Part shown: one piece after another, positions 56,229 to 64,000 of the stretch
How positions within the stretch are numbered: the stretch's first letter is position 1
Layout: each line of letters opens with the position of its first letter
Assembly (NCBI RefSeq): GCF_023517795.1
Contig: NZ_CP082928.1
Location: 868,001 to 932,000, forward strand
Direction: 5' to 3'
DNA length: 64,000 nucleotides
Source of the DNA: Pseudomonas fulva
GTDB lineage: Bacteria; Pseudomonadota; Gammaproteobacteria; Pseudomonadales; Pseudomonadaceae
Translations under genes and position numbers: made by a program
Notes under the pieces: model-generated
Told to the model about the DNA's origin: nothing
Seen by the model: only the letters and a program-made list of their open reading frames with translations
Database searches by the model: none

Positions 56229-57458
56229 ATGACGGCAGCCCAGACTGCTGTCATGAGCACTCCCCCGCTATTCATCGCCCTGGTCAGCGAGACCTACAGT
56301 CCGGAAATCAACGGCGTGGCCAATACCCTTGGCCACCTGGTCAACGGGCTGCGCGCACGCGGCCATCGCCTGCAGTTGATCCGCCCCCGGCAGCACCACG
56401 ACGCCCCCGCCGCCAATGACGACGACCTGCTGCTCACCCGCGGCTGGCCACTGCCCGGCTACCGCGGCCTGCAGTGGGGCCAGTCGGCTCGTCACAAGTT
56501 GCTGCGCCTGTGGCGGCGTCAGCGCCCGGATGTGCTGTATATCGCCACCGAAGGTCCGCTGGGCCTGTCCGCCCTGCGCGCCGCGCGGCGCCTGCGGATA
56601 CCGGTGATCAGCGGCTTTCACACCAACTTCCAGCAGTACACCGGGCATTACGGCATCACCCTGGTGACCCGCTTGCTGACCAACTACCTGCGCTGGTTCC
56701 ACAACGCCTCGCGCATGACCCTGGTGCCCAGCCTCAGCCAGCGCTGCGAACTGCAGCGCCGCGGTTTCGAGCGCCTGGAACTGCTCGCCCGCGGTGTGGA
56801 TGCCGGGCTGTTCAACCCGGCCCGGCGTAGCGATGAACTACGCCGCAGCTGGGGCCTGGCCGAGCAGGACATCGCCGTGCTGCATGTGGGTCGGCTGGCC
56901 GCGGAAAAGAACCTGGACCTGCTGGTCAGCACCTTTCAGGCGCTGCAGCGCCAGTCCGCCGGGCTGAACCTGAGGCTGGTGGTGGTCGGTGATGGCCCGC
57001 TGCGCGAGCGCCTCCACAAGCAACTGCCGGATGCCCTGTTCTGCGGCATCCAGCGCGGTGAAACCCTGGCGCAGCATTACGCCAGCGGCGATATCTTCCT
57101 GTTTCCGAGTCTTTCGGAAACCTTCGGCAACGTGCTGCTCGAGGCCATGGCCTCGGGGCTCGGCGTGGTCGCCTTCGATCAGGCCGCCGCCGCCCAGCAT
57201 GTGGAGGATGGCCACAATGGCATGCTGGCCAGCGCCGACGATCAGCGCACCTTCATCGAGGCCGCGGGCTGGCTGATGGAGAACAGCGAGAACCTGCGCC
57301 GGGTTCGTCTCAATGCCCGTCAGCACGCCGCCAGGCAGAGCTGGTCGAGCATCGTCGAGCAGTTCGAGCAACACCTGCATGCCGCGCGGCTGGACGGCCC
57401 GGTACCGAGCGGCGGACGCACGCCAGCCCTGGTGATCGAGACCAAGCGCGCGAATTGA
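56229..57458 (+). CDS. Glycosyltransferase, GT4 family
   Basis: 409 aa with a GT-B fold. N-terminal ALVSETYSPEINGVANTLGHLVNGLRARGH; FHTNFQQYTGHYG; donor domain VLHVGRLAAEKNLDLLV and E-x7-E in SLSETFGNVLLEAMASGLGVVAFD, which binds the sugar nucleotide. It resembles alpha-mannosyltransferases acting on lipid or glycolipid acceptors; the acceptor is unknown. ATGs at 56229 and 56253 are both possible starts. It lies 15 bp after cysZ. Confidence 0.88.
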   Translation: MTAAQTAVMSTPPLFIALVSETYSPEINGVANTLGHLVNGLRARGHRLQLIRPRQHHDAPAANDDDLLLTRGWPLPGYRGLQWGQSARHKLLRLWRRQRPDVLYIATEGPLGLSALRAARRLRIPVISGFHTNFQQYTGHYGITLVTRLLTNYLRWFHNASRMTLVPSLSQRCELQRRGFERLELLARGVDAGLFNPARRSDELRRSWGLAEQDIAVLHVGRLAAEKNLDLLVSTFQALQRQSAGLNLRLVVVGDGPLRERLHKQLPDALFCGIQRGETLAQHYASGDIFLFPSLSETFGNVLLEAMASGLGVVAFDQAAAAQHVEDGHNGMLASADDQRTFIEAAGWLMENSENLRRVRLNARQHAARQSWSSIVEQFEQHLHAARLDGPVPSGGRTPALVIETKRAN

Positions 57459-57475
57459 ACGAGCGGAAAGATGAC

Positions 57476-57494
57476 GGGCCGCCGGCAGCGGCCC
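57476..57494. terminator. Stable hairpin between convergent genes
   Basis: GGGCCGC-CGGCA-GCGGCCC in the 41-bp gap between the glycosyltransferase and gpx stops. No T-run, so termination is uncertain. Confidence 0.4.
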
Positions 57495-57499
57495 GAGGG

Positions 57500-57982
57500 T
57501 CAGGCCAGGGCCTTCTCGATGGCCTGGATCAGGGCAGGATCATCCGGCGCGGTACGCGGCGAGAAACGCGCGAGCACGCGGCCATCCTGGCCGACCAGAA
57601 ACTTCTCGAAGTTCCAGGTGATGTCGCCGGGAAACTCCGCGCCTTCACCGGCCAGCAGGCGATACAGCGGATGGCGACCACTGCCGTTGACCTCCAGCTT
57701 GCTGCTCAGCGCAAAGGTCACCCCGTAGTTCAGGCTGCAGAACTGGGCGATGGCCGCCTCGTCGTCCGGCTCCTGCCCGGCGAACTGGTTGCAGGGCACA
57801 CCCAGCACGCTGAAGCCCTGATCCGCATAGGTCTGCTGCAGGCGCTCCAGGCCCGCATACTGCGGCGTGAGCCCGCATTTGGAGGCGACGTTGACCACCA
57901 GCACCACCTTGCCTTTGAGCGGAGCCAGCGGCAGCTCCTGGCCGTCCAATGCGTGCAATGTCAGGTCGTGAAAGGCGCTCAT
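57500..57982 (-). CDS. Thiol peroxidase of the glutathione peroxidase family
   Basis: 160 aa. Catalytic Cys36 in VVNVASKCGLTPQY, the Gln region NQFAGQEP and Trp in WNFEKFLV give the tetrad of Gpx enzymes. Selenocysteine is replaced by Cys, as usual in bacteria, and such enzymes mostly use thioredoxin. It reduces peroxides in the cytoplasm. ATG 57982 with GGAG upstream; the longer frame reaches over the slyD terminator. Confidence 0.94.
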   Translation of the reverse strand: MSAFHDLTLHALDGQELPLAPLKGKVVLVVNVASKCGLTPQYAGLERLQQTYADQGFSVLGVPCNQFAGQEPDDEAAIAQFCSLNYGVTFALSSKLEVNGSGRHPLYRLLAGEGAEFPGDITWNFEKFLVGQDGRVLARFSPRTAPDDPALIQAIEKALA

Positions 57983-58025
57983 GATGGGTGCTCCGGGTAA
58001 CGCGAAAGGCAGTGAGAAAAAGACA

Positions 58026-58053
58026 AAAAAGGCGCCTGAAAAGGCGCCTTTCC
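58026..58053 (-). terminator. Intrinsic terminator of slyD
   Basis: AAGGCGCC and GGCGCCTT arms (58029-58050) with a short A/T loop; on the minus strand it is followed by TTTTTTGTC. It lies 69 bp after slyD and 44 bp before the gpx start. Confidence 0.85.
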
Positions 58054-58121
58054 ATGACTGCAGCTTAGCAGCCACTCATGATCATCTGCCAGCAGCGACC
58101 GATCCGCTGCCGACATACGGA

Positions 58122-58607
58122 TCAGTGGTGATGACCACCCTCGCCATGGATGTGACCATGGGCAATCTCTTCCTGGCTGGCGTCACGCACGTTGACGACT
58201 TTGACCGCGAAATTGAGGCGCTGGCCAGCCAGCGGGTGGTTGCCGTCGACGATCACATCGTCGCCTTCCAGTTCGCGGATGGTGACGATCTGCATGCCGC
58301 CGTCCGGGCCGGAGGCGTGGAACTGCATGCCGACTTCCAGCTCGTCGACGCCTTCGAACATCGAACGGTTCAGGGTGGCGACCAGCTCGGCGCTGTACTC
58401 GCCATAGGCTTCTTCCGGCTCGACGGCAACCTTGACCTCGTCACCGGCCTGCTTGCCGACCAGGGCCTTCTCGAGACCGACGATGATGTTGCCGGCACCG
58501 TGCAGGTAAACCAGCGGCGCGCCGCCAGCGGAACTATCGATCACCTCGCCGGCATCGTTGGTCAGGGTATAGTCGATGGAAACGGCCTTGTTGGCGGCGA
58601 TCTGCAT
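58122..58607 (-). CDS. slyD: FKBP-type peptidyl-prolyl isomerase SlyD
   Basis: 161 aa. FKBP core with inserted IF domain: VSIDYTLTNDAGEVIDSS, PLVYLHGAGNIIVGLEKALVGKQAGDEVKVAVEPEEAYGEYSAELVATLNRSMF and VDGNHPLAGQRLNFAVKVVNVRDAS. The C-terminus is His-rich (HGHIHGEGGHHH), the metal-binding tail that handles Ni2+. Folding helper and possible nickel chaperone. ATG 58607; further-upstream frame ignored. Confidence 0.96.
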   Translation of the reverse strand: MQIAANKAVSIDYTLTNDAGEVIDSSAGGAPLVYLHGAGNIIVGLEKALVGKQAGDEVKVAVEPEEAYGEYSAELVATLNRSMFEGVDELEVGMQFHASGPDGGMQIVTIRELEGDDVIVDGNHPLAGQRLNFAVKVVNVRDASQEEIAHGHIHGEGGHHH

Positions 58608-58920
58608 GGGGGCGAACCTTTTGCTCGAGGAAAATGAACGTGAGAGTGTAACCAACGGCGGGGGTGAAAGCGACCCAAGCCCAGACGGGCGGGCCGCGTC
58701 GACGGTTACCCTGGTCGGTTTTGAGCAAGATCATGACGGCCACTGGGTCGCTGCCTTATCTTGTGGTCATACTCAACACCTGCGCCATCAGCCGCCCTGG
58801 CAAAATCGCCCCTGGGTGCTCGACGCGGCGCAGCGGCACGCGCATATCGGCACGAACTTCACCTGCGGCTGGTGTGTCGCAACACTGGCTCCAACGCCTC
58901 CCGATGCTAAGGACTCTTGA
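58606..58920 (+). CDS. DUF3565-family small protein
   Basis: About 104 aa. The conserved core is VGFEQDHDGHWVAALSCGHTQHLRHQPPWQNRPWVLD, then CGWC near the C-terminus, the DUF3565 pattern with His/Cys residues that may bind a metal. The start is uncertain: ATG at 58576 or 58606 or TTG at 58621, and none has a clear Shine-Dalgarno; the first 30 residues are not conserved. It is divergent from slyD. Its TGA directly abuts the ackA ATG, so it is translated in the same operon. Confidence 0.7.
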   Translation: MGANLLLEENERESVTNGGGESDPSPDGRAASTVTLVGFEQDHDGHWVAALSCGHTQHLRHQPPWQNRPWVLDAAQRHAHIGTNFTCGWCVATLAPTPPDAKDS

Positions 58921-60105
58921 ATGCCCGCACGCAATATTCTGGTGATCAATTGCGGTAGTTCCTCCATCAAGTTCGCCCTGGTCGACCCCGACCAGCAGGC
59001 GTTCGCCATCAGCGGTCTGGCCGAGCGTCTCGGCAGCGCCGACGCGGTATTGCACTGGCAACGCGATGGCATCAAGCACAGCCAGGCGATTGCAAACGAT
59101 GATCACCGTGCAGCGCTCGCTCATCTGCTTCAGCGCGTGCAGGAAGCCAGCGGCGGCCAACTGAATGGCATCGGCCACCGGGTGGTACATGGCGGCGAGC
59201 ACTTCACCAGCGCCAAGCGCCTGGACGACGACGTGATCGCCGCGATTCGCGCCGTCGCGCCCCTGGCGCCGCTGCACAACCCGGCCGGCCTGCTGGGCAT
59301 CGAGGCGGCCCTGGCGCTGTACCCCGAGCTGCCCCAGGTGGCGGTGTTCGACACGGCCTTCCACCAGAGCCTCCCCGAGCACGCCTTCCGCTACGCGGTG
59401 CCGGAACAGCTGTACCGCGACCACGGCGTGCGCCGTTACGGCTTCCACGGCACCAGCCACCGCTTCGTCAGTGCCCGTGCCGCCGAGCTGACCGGCCTGG
59501 CGGCGGGCGACAGTGCCTGGCTGGTCGCCCACCTGGGCAATGGCTGCTCGACCTGCGCGGTGCTCGACGGCGAGAGCCGCGACACCAGCATGGGCCTGAC
59601 GCCCCTCGAAGGCCTGGTAATGGGCACCCGCAGTGGCGACGTGGACCCCAACCTGCACAGCCACCTCGCGCGCACCCTGGGCTGGAGCCTGGAGCAGATC
59701 GACCGCATGCTCAACCATGACAGCGGCCTGCTTGGCCTGTCGGGCCTGTCCAACGACATGCGCAGCCTCGAGCAGGCCCGCGAAGAGGGTCATGCCGGCG
59801 CCACCCTGGCCATCGAGGTGTTCTGCTACCGCCTGGCCAAATCCCTGGCGGCCATGAGCTGCGCCCTGCCGCGCCTGGACGGGCTGATCTTCACCGGCGG
59901 CATCGGCGAGAACTCACCGCTGATCCGCAGCAGGACGGTGGCCCACCTCGGCCTGCTCGGCCTCAAGCTCGACGAGGCGGCCAACGCGCGTTGCCTGCGA
60001 GGCGTCAGCGGGCCGATCCACGCGCCAGACCATACCCGGGTGCTGGTGGTGCCGACCAACGAAGAGCGGCAGATCGCCCTCGACACCCTGGCGCTGCTCG
60101 ACTGA
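58921..60105 (+). CDS. ackA: Acetate kinase
   Basis: 394 aa. Acetyl-phosphate + ADP to acetate + ATP. Motifs: [17 protein letters not shown] at the N-terminus, [45 protein letters not shown] (catalytic His/Arg region), [24 protein letters not shown] and [13 protein letters not shown]. The start follows the DUF3565 stop with no gap. Operon with pta 14 bp downstream. Confidence 0.97.
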   Translation: MPARNILVINCGSSSIKFALVDPDQQAFAISGLAERLGSADAVLHWQRDGIKHSQAIANDDHRAALAHLLQRVQEASGGQLNGIGHRVVHGGEHFTSAKRLDDDVIAAIRAVAPLAPLHNPAGLLGIEAALALYPELPQVAVFDTAFHQSLPEHAFRYAVPEQLYRDHGVRRYGFHGTSHRFVSARAAELTGLAAGDSAWLVAHLGNGCSTCAVLDGESRDTSMGLTPLEGLVMGTRSGDVDPNLHSHLARTLGWSLEQIDRMLNHDSGLLGLSGLSNDMRSLEQAREEGHAGATLAIEVFCYRLAKSLAAMSCALPRLDGLIFTGGIGENSPLIRSRTVAHLGLLGLKLDEAANARCLRGVSGPIHAPDHTRVLVVPTNEERQIALDTLALLD

Positions 60106-60119
60106 TTACGGAGAACCCC

Positions 60120-62213
60120 ATGCACACCTTTTTCATCTCGCCGACCGGTTTCGGCGTCGGCCTCACCTCCATCAGCCTGGGCCTGGTCGGTGCGCTGGAG
60201 CGCGCCGGGCTCAAGGTGGGCTTCTTCAAGCCCATCGCCCAGCCGCATCAGGGTGACGCCGGCCCCGAGCGTTCCAGCGAACTGGTGGCCCGCACCCACG
60301 GCCTGCATTCGCCCAAGCCCCTGGCCCTCGCCCACGTCGAGCGGCGCCTCGGTGACGGCGACCTGGACGAGCTGCTCGAGGAGATCATCAGCCTCTACCA
60401 GGAAGCCGCCAAGGACAAGGACGTGGTGATCGTCGAAGGCATGGTGCCGACCCGTCAGGCCAGCTACGCCGCGCGGGTCAACTTTCACCTGGCCAAGAGC
60501 CTGGATGCCGACGTGATCCTGGTCTCGGCCCAGGAGCAGGAAACCCTCGGCGAGCTGTGCGACCGCGTGGAAATCCAGGCCCAGCAGTTCGGCGGCCCGA
60601 AGGACCCCAAGGTACTCGGCGTGATCCTCAACAAGATCCGCAGCGACGATGGCCTGGAGGCCTTCACCGCACGCCTGCGCGAACAGTCCTCGCTGCTGCG
60701 CCACCCGGAATTTCGCCTGCTCGGTTGCATCCCGTGGCTCGACGAACTGAACGCGCCGCGTACCCGCGACATCGCCGAACTGCTCGGCGCGCGCATTCTC
60801 AATGCCGGCGACTACGAACAGCGGCGCATGCTCAAGATCGTGCTCTGCGCCCGTGCCGTGGCCAACACCGTGCAGTTGCTCAAACCCGGCACCCTGGTGG
60901 TCACCCCAGGTGACCGCGACGACATCATCCTCGCCGCCAGCCTGGCGGCCATGAACGGTATGCCGCTGGCCGGCCTGCTGCTGTGCAGCGACTTCGCCCC
61001 CGACCCGCGCATCATGGAACTGTGCCGCGGCGCCCTGCAGAGCGGCCTGCCGGTGATGACGGTGAGTACCGGCTCCTACGACACGGCCACCAACCTGAAC
61101 CGCTTGAACAAGGAAATCCCGGTCGACGACAAGGAACGCGCCGAGAAGGTCGCCGACTTCGTCGCCAGCCACCTGGACCACGACTGGCTGGCCGCCCGCT
61201 GCGGCAGTCCGCGTGAGTTGCGCCTGTCGCCGCCGGCGTTCCGTTACCAGCTGGTGCAGCAGGCCAAGGCGGCCAACAAGCGCATTGTCCTGCCCGAGGG
61301 CGCCGAGCCACGCACCGTGCAGGCCGCTGCCATCTGCCAGGCCCGTGGCATCGCCCGTTGCGTGCTGCTGGCCAAGCCGGAAGAAGTCCACAGCGTGGCG
61401 CAGGCCCAGGGCATCGAGCTGCCGCCAGGGCTGGAGATCCTCGACCCGGACCTGATCCGCGAGCGCTATGTCGAGCCGATGGTCGAGCTGCGCAAGGGCA
61501 AGGGCCTCAACGCGCCGATGGCCAGCGCCCAGCTCGAAGACACCGTGGTGCTGGGCACCATGATGCTCGCCCTGGACGAGGTCGACGGCCTGGTTTCCGG
61601 TGCCGTGCACACCACTGCCAACACCATCCGCCCGGCACTGCAGCTGATCAAGACCGCGCCCGGTTACAACCTGGTGTCGTCGGTATTCTTCATGCTGCTG
61701 CCGGACCAGGTGCTGGTGTATGGCGACTGTGCGGTCAACCCGGACCCCAACGCCGAGCAACTGGCGGAAATCGCCCTGCAGAGCGCCAGCTCCGCCCAGG
61801 CCTTCGGCATCCCGCCGCGGGTAGCGATGCTCAGCTATTCCACCGGTGATTCGGGCAGCGGCGAGGAAGTGGAAAAGGTTCGCGAGGCCACGCGCCTGGC
61901 GCGCCAAGCCAATCCGCAGTTGCTGGTCGACGGCCCGCTGCAGTACGACGCCGCGGCCATCGAAAGCGTCGGCCGGCAAAAGGCTCCCAACAGCCCGGTG
62001 GCCGGTCGCGCCACGGTGTTCATCTTCCCCGACCTGAACACCGGCAACACCACCTACAAGGCGGTGCAGCGCAGCGCCGACTGCATCAGCGTCGGGCCCA
62101 TGCTGCAGGGCTTGCGCAAGCCGGTGAACGACCTGTCGCGCGGCGCATTGGTCGACGACATCGTCTTCACCATCGCCCTGACCGCCATCCAGGCCGCCAA
62201 TATGCGCCAGTGA
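60120..62213 (+). CDS. pta: Phosphate acetyltransferase (long form)
   Basis: 697 aa. An N-terminal P-loop-like domain (MHTFFISPTGFGVGLTSISLGLVGALERAG) and DRTGG middle domain (VTPGDRDDIILAASLAA) precede the catalytic PTA domain (KRIVLPEGAEPRTVQAAAICQARGIARCVLL; MLSYSTGDSGSGEEVEKVREATRL; VFIFPDLNTGNTTYKAVQRSA). Converts acetyl-CoA to acetyl-phosphate. The long form is the enterobacterial/Pseudomonas type with regulatory N-terminus. The ATG straddles 60120-60122 after GGAGAA. Confidence 0.97.
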   Translation: MHTFFISPTGFGVGLTSISLGLVGALERAGLKVGFFKPIAQPHQGDAGPERSSELVARTHGLHSPKPLALAHVERRLGDGDLDELLEEIISLYQEAAKDKDVVIVEGMVPTRQASYAARVNFHLAKSLDADVILVSAQEQETLGELCDRVEIQAQQFGGPKDPKVLGVILNKIRSDDGLEAFTARLREQSSLLRHPEFRLLGCIPWLDELNAPRTRDIAELLGARILNAGDYEQRRMLKIVLCARAVANTVQLLKPGTLVVTPGDRDDIILAASLAAMNGMPLAGLLLCSDFAPDPRIMELCRGALQSGLPVMTVSTGSYDTATNLNRLNKEIPVDDKERAEKVADFVASHLDHDWLAARCGSPRELRLSPPAFRYQLVQQAKAANKRIVLPEGAEPRTVQAAAICQARGIARCVLLAKPEEVHSVAQAQGIELPPGLEILDPDLIRERYVEPMVELRKGKGLNAPMASAQLEDTVVLGTMMLALDEVDGLVSGAVHTTANTIRPALQLIKTAPGYNLVSSVFFMLLPDQVLVYGDCAVNPDPNAEQLAEIALQSASSAQAFGIPPRVAMLSYSTGDSGSGEEVEKVREATRLARQANPQLLVDGPLQYDAAAIESVGRQKAPNSPVAGRATVFIFPDLNTGNTTYKAVQRSADCISVGPMLQGLRKPVNDLSRGALVDDIVFTIALTAIQAANMRQ

Positions 62214-62220
62214 AACGGGC

Positions 62221-62258
62221 CGATCCGAACGCCGGTGACACACCCGGCATTCGGATCG
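62221..62258 (+). terminator. Strong hairpin after pta
   Basis: CGATCCGAA/TTCGGATCG (9 bp) and GCCGG/CCGGC (5 bp) stems with one C/A mismatch between and loop TGACACAC. No T-run follows; it may protect or end the ackA-pta transcript. Confidence 0.5.
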
Positions 62259-62348
62259 ACTTGCAGTTCCATCACCAATGGTTACCCTGTGCGCCATTCA
62301 CGCCCGGCACGCTTGCCGGGCGCCAACCTGCCTGAGGTTCGCACGTCC

Positions 62349-63248
62349 ATGCTGCACTTCCTGCCTGCCCCACTGCTCGGCCTTTTGGGCAGCGTTTCGC
62401 TGGCGTTGAACACGCTGTTCTGGTGCTGGCCGCTGTTCGCCGTCACCCTGCTGCGCATCGTCCTGCCCCTGCCGCTGGTGCAACGTGGCTGCGACCGCCT
62501 GATGATTGTCATCCAGGAGGGCTGGATAAGTTGTAACAAGGCATGGATGAACCTGCTGGGTAAAACCCGCTGGCATATCGAGGGTGACCAGCGCTTCGAT
62601 TACGAGCACTCCTACCTGGTTACCAGTAACCACCAGAGCTGGGTGGACATCCTGGTGCTGCAGTCCCTGCTCAACCGGCGCATCCGCCCGCTGAAATTCT
62701 TCCTCAAGCAGGAGCTGATCTGGGTGCCGGTGATCGGCCTGTGCTGGTGGGCGCTGGGCTTTCCCTTCATGAAACGCTACTCGAAGGAATACCTGGCCAG
62801 ACACCCGGAAAAGAAGGGCAAGGACCTGCAGACCACCCGCCGCACCTGCGCCAAGTTTCGCCACAACCCGGTGGGCATCTTCAATTTCGTCGAAGGCACC
62901 CGCTTCACCCCGGCCAAGCACCAGGAGCAACGGTCGCCCTACCGCTACCTGCTCAAGCCGAAGGCCGGCGGCCTGGCCTTCGTGCTCGATGCCATGGGCG
63001 AGCAGTTGCACGGCATGATCAACGTGACCCTGCATTACCCCCAGGGCAGCCCGGGTTTCTGGACCCTGCTCAGCGGGCAGCTCGACGAAGTGGTGGTGGT
63101 GGTCGAGCAGCTACCGATCCCGGATCGTTTCATCGGCCGCGCCTATGACCAGGACGAGGCCTATCGCAAGGATTTCCAGCAGTGGATCAATACGCTCTGG
63201 GAATCCAAGGACGGCTTGCTGGAGCGCTTGCACCAGCAGCATCCTTAG
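62349..63248 (+). CDS. Lysophospholipid acyltransferase family protein (PlsC/YihG-like)
   Basis: 299 aa. Two N-terminal membrane segments (LLGLLGSVSLALNTLFWCWPLFAVTLL). H-x4-D catalytic motif in SNHQSWVDILVLQ; acceptor-binding NFVEGTRFTPAK; KPKAGGLAFVLDAMG. This is the plsC-like group that remodels phospholipids at the inner membrane (YihG acyltransferase in E. coli). GAGG upstream. Ends just before an REP and the IS element. Confidence 0.9.
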   Translation: MLHFLPAPLLGLLGSVSLALNTLFWCWPLFAVTLLRIVLPLPLVQRGCDRLMIVIQEGWISCNKAWMNLLGKTRWHIEGDQRFDYEHSYLVTSNHQSWVDILVLQSLLNRRIRPLKFFLKQELIWVPVIGLCWWALGFPFMKRYSKEYLARHPEKKGKDLQTTRRTCAKFRHNPVGIFNFVEGTRFTPAKHQEQRSPYRYLLKPKAGGLAFVLDAMGEQLHGMINVTLHYPQGSPGFWTLLSGQLDEVVVVVEQLPIPDRFIGRAYDQDEAYRKDFQQWINTLWESKDGLLERLHQQHP

Positions 63249-63320
63249 GACCTGTTCAGGATCTTTTCAGGCGACATGAAAGAGGCTGCTACAAGGCAAA
63301 AGCGGTCGTTCGCGTAACTC

Positions 63321-63344
63321 GTAGGAGGGGCTTTAGCCCCGAAC
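63321..63344. repeat. REP element
   Basis: GTAGGAGGGGCTTTAGCCCC, then GAAC: a REP variant with GGGGC/GCCCC stem downstream of the acyltransferase. Confidence 0.75.
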
Positions 63345-63459
63345 TCTTTACGTTCCAGACTAGATGCGAGAGCTGGGCTTGCCAGCGTTATCGCGTTGTT
63401 CATACGTTCGGTTCCGCTCTGTCGAGCGGGTTTCTTTTGGCATCGCCCTGTACGGACCG

Positions 63460-64000
63460 GAGACATAGCTGACAGGTGTACGGGGACATGGTTGACACTT
63501 TCGGTGAGTAGACCTTGCCGGGAGTCCCACCATGCCCTGGAATACGAGAGATGCTATGAGCCTGAAGGAAGAGTTCGTTGCCTTGGCGTTAGATGCCGCC
63601 AGCAACCGACGAGAGTTATGTCGGCGTTTCGGTATCAGTCCGCAAACAGCATACAAATGGCTACGCCGCTATGCAGAGCATGGCTCCGAAGGATTGCAGG
63701 AGCACTCAAGGCGGCCGCACAGCAGCCCCTCTCAGACGCTACCGGATCTTGAGGCAAAGGTTGTCGCCTTGCGTCGCGAGCACCCTGCCTGGGGCGGGCG
63801 CAAGATTAGCCATGTGCTGAACTGTTCCATTGCGCCCAGCACGGTCACCAATGTTTTGCATCGACACGGCTTGGTCGAGCCAGCAGGCGAGGAGATCAAG
63901 AAGCCTTGGCTGCGCTTTGAGCATGATGCGCCCAATGACCTCTGGCAGATGGACTTCAAAGGCTATTTTCAGACCGCTGAGGGTCATTGCCACCCACTTA
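63460..64000 (+). mobile_element. IS481-family insertion sequence, left part
   Basis: The left boundary is placed at about 63460 by composition: the region AGCTGACAGGTGTACGGGGA...GGTTGACACTT precedes the transposase gene and looks like the end region of IS481-type elements with repeated TGACA strings. The right end and the terminal inverted repeat partner are outside the window, so the exact end and target duplication cannot be checked. Confidence 0.65.
63532..64000 (+). CDS. IS481-family transposase, N-terminal part (runs off window)
   Basis: The frame from ATG 63532 is open to the window edge (156 codons). It starts MPWNTRDAMSLKEEFVALAL, followed by an HTH (SNRRELCRRFGISPQTAYKWLRRYAEHG), then the second HTH-like region (LRREHPAWGGRKISHVL; APSTVTNVLHRHG) and the start of the DDE/rve integrase core (PNDLWQMDFKGYF, first catalytic Asp). 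This is the standard IS481 order. No frameshift is seen in the visible part; the remaining DDE residues lie outside. Confidence 0.9.
   Translation, partial: MPWNTRDAMSLKEEFVALALDAASNRRELCRRFGISPQTAYKWLRRYAEHGSEGLQEHSRRPHSSPSQTLPDLEAKVVALRREHPAWGGRKISHVLNCSIAPSTVTNVLHRHGLVEPAGEEIKKPWLRFEHDAPNDLWQMDFKGYFQTAEGHCHPL

Overview
The window is about 64 kb of GC-rich chromosome from a gammaproteobacterium, almost certainly a Pseudomonas. Long runs of genes follow Pseudomonas order: the fused sha/mrp antiporter operon next to slyB, glycerate kinase, a GntP permease, pdxH, an OmpA lipoprotein, an esterase and dinG; and later trxB, cysZ, a glycosyltransferase, glutathione peroxidase, slyD, ackA and pta. 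Pseudomonas-type REP palindromes lie between genes. I could not resolve the species. I saw no tRNA, rRNA, CRISPR array or prophage. The only mobile element is an IS481-type insertion sequence cut by the right edge.

Layout. 1-8.3 kb: the 3' end of valS, a small winged-helix protein, an SLC13-type permease, a bacteriohemerythrin with a well-formed ANR/FNR-type promoter, rlmF, a tandem universal stress protein, a DUF998 membrane protein and a large FAD dehydrogenase. 8.4-14.1 kb: the six-gene cation/proton antiporter operon (A/B fused, C to G). 14.5-21.9 kb: slyB lipoprotein, a glycerate kinase/GntP/CdaR carbon-acid module, pdxH, an OmpA lipoprotein with a histone-like tail, and a beta-lactamase-fold esterase. 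21.9-34.9 kb: a secreted agarase-like glycosidase, LexA-box-controlled dinG, a CopD-like protein, a collagen-like secreted protein, an OmpA protein, several DUF proteins, two SEC-C metal-motif proteins and the acylase QuiP.

34.9-45.0 kb is the most coherent system: nitrate assimilation. It runs FAD/NADH electron-transfer subunit, molybdenum nitrate reductase, cobA (siroheme synthesis), the nitrate sensor NasR (NIT plus ANTAR), then a nitrate ABC transporter. Each of the two structural operons has a near-consensus sigma-54 promoter and a roughly 120-135-nt leader with an intrinsic terminator ending in eight T's just before the first gene. This is the arrangement expected for NasR antitermination, here duplicated on either side of nasR. 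The siroheme nitrite reductase is not in the window.

45.0-63.2 kb is mostly housekeeping: dcd, a cold-shock protein, apbC/mrp, an OmpA lipoprotein with an AlgU-like promoter, metG, a DUF4349 lipoprotein, an orphan rnfB without the rest of the Rnf operon, nth, a PA3496-type small protein, trxB, cysZ, a glycosyltransferase, gpx, slyD, a DUF3565 protein, ackA-pta and an acyltransferase. From about 63.45 kb the IS481 element begins.
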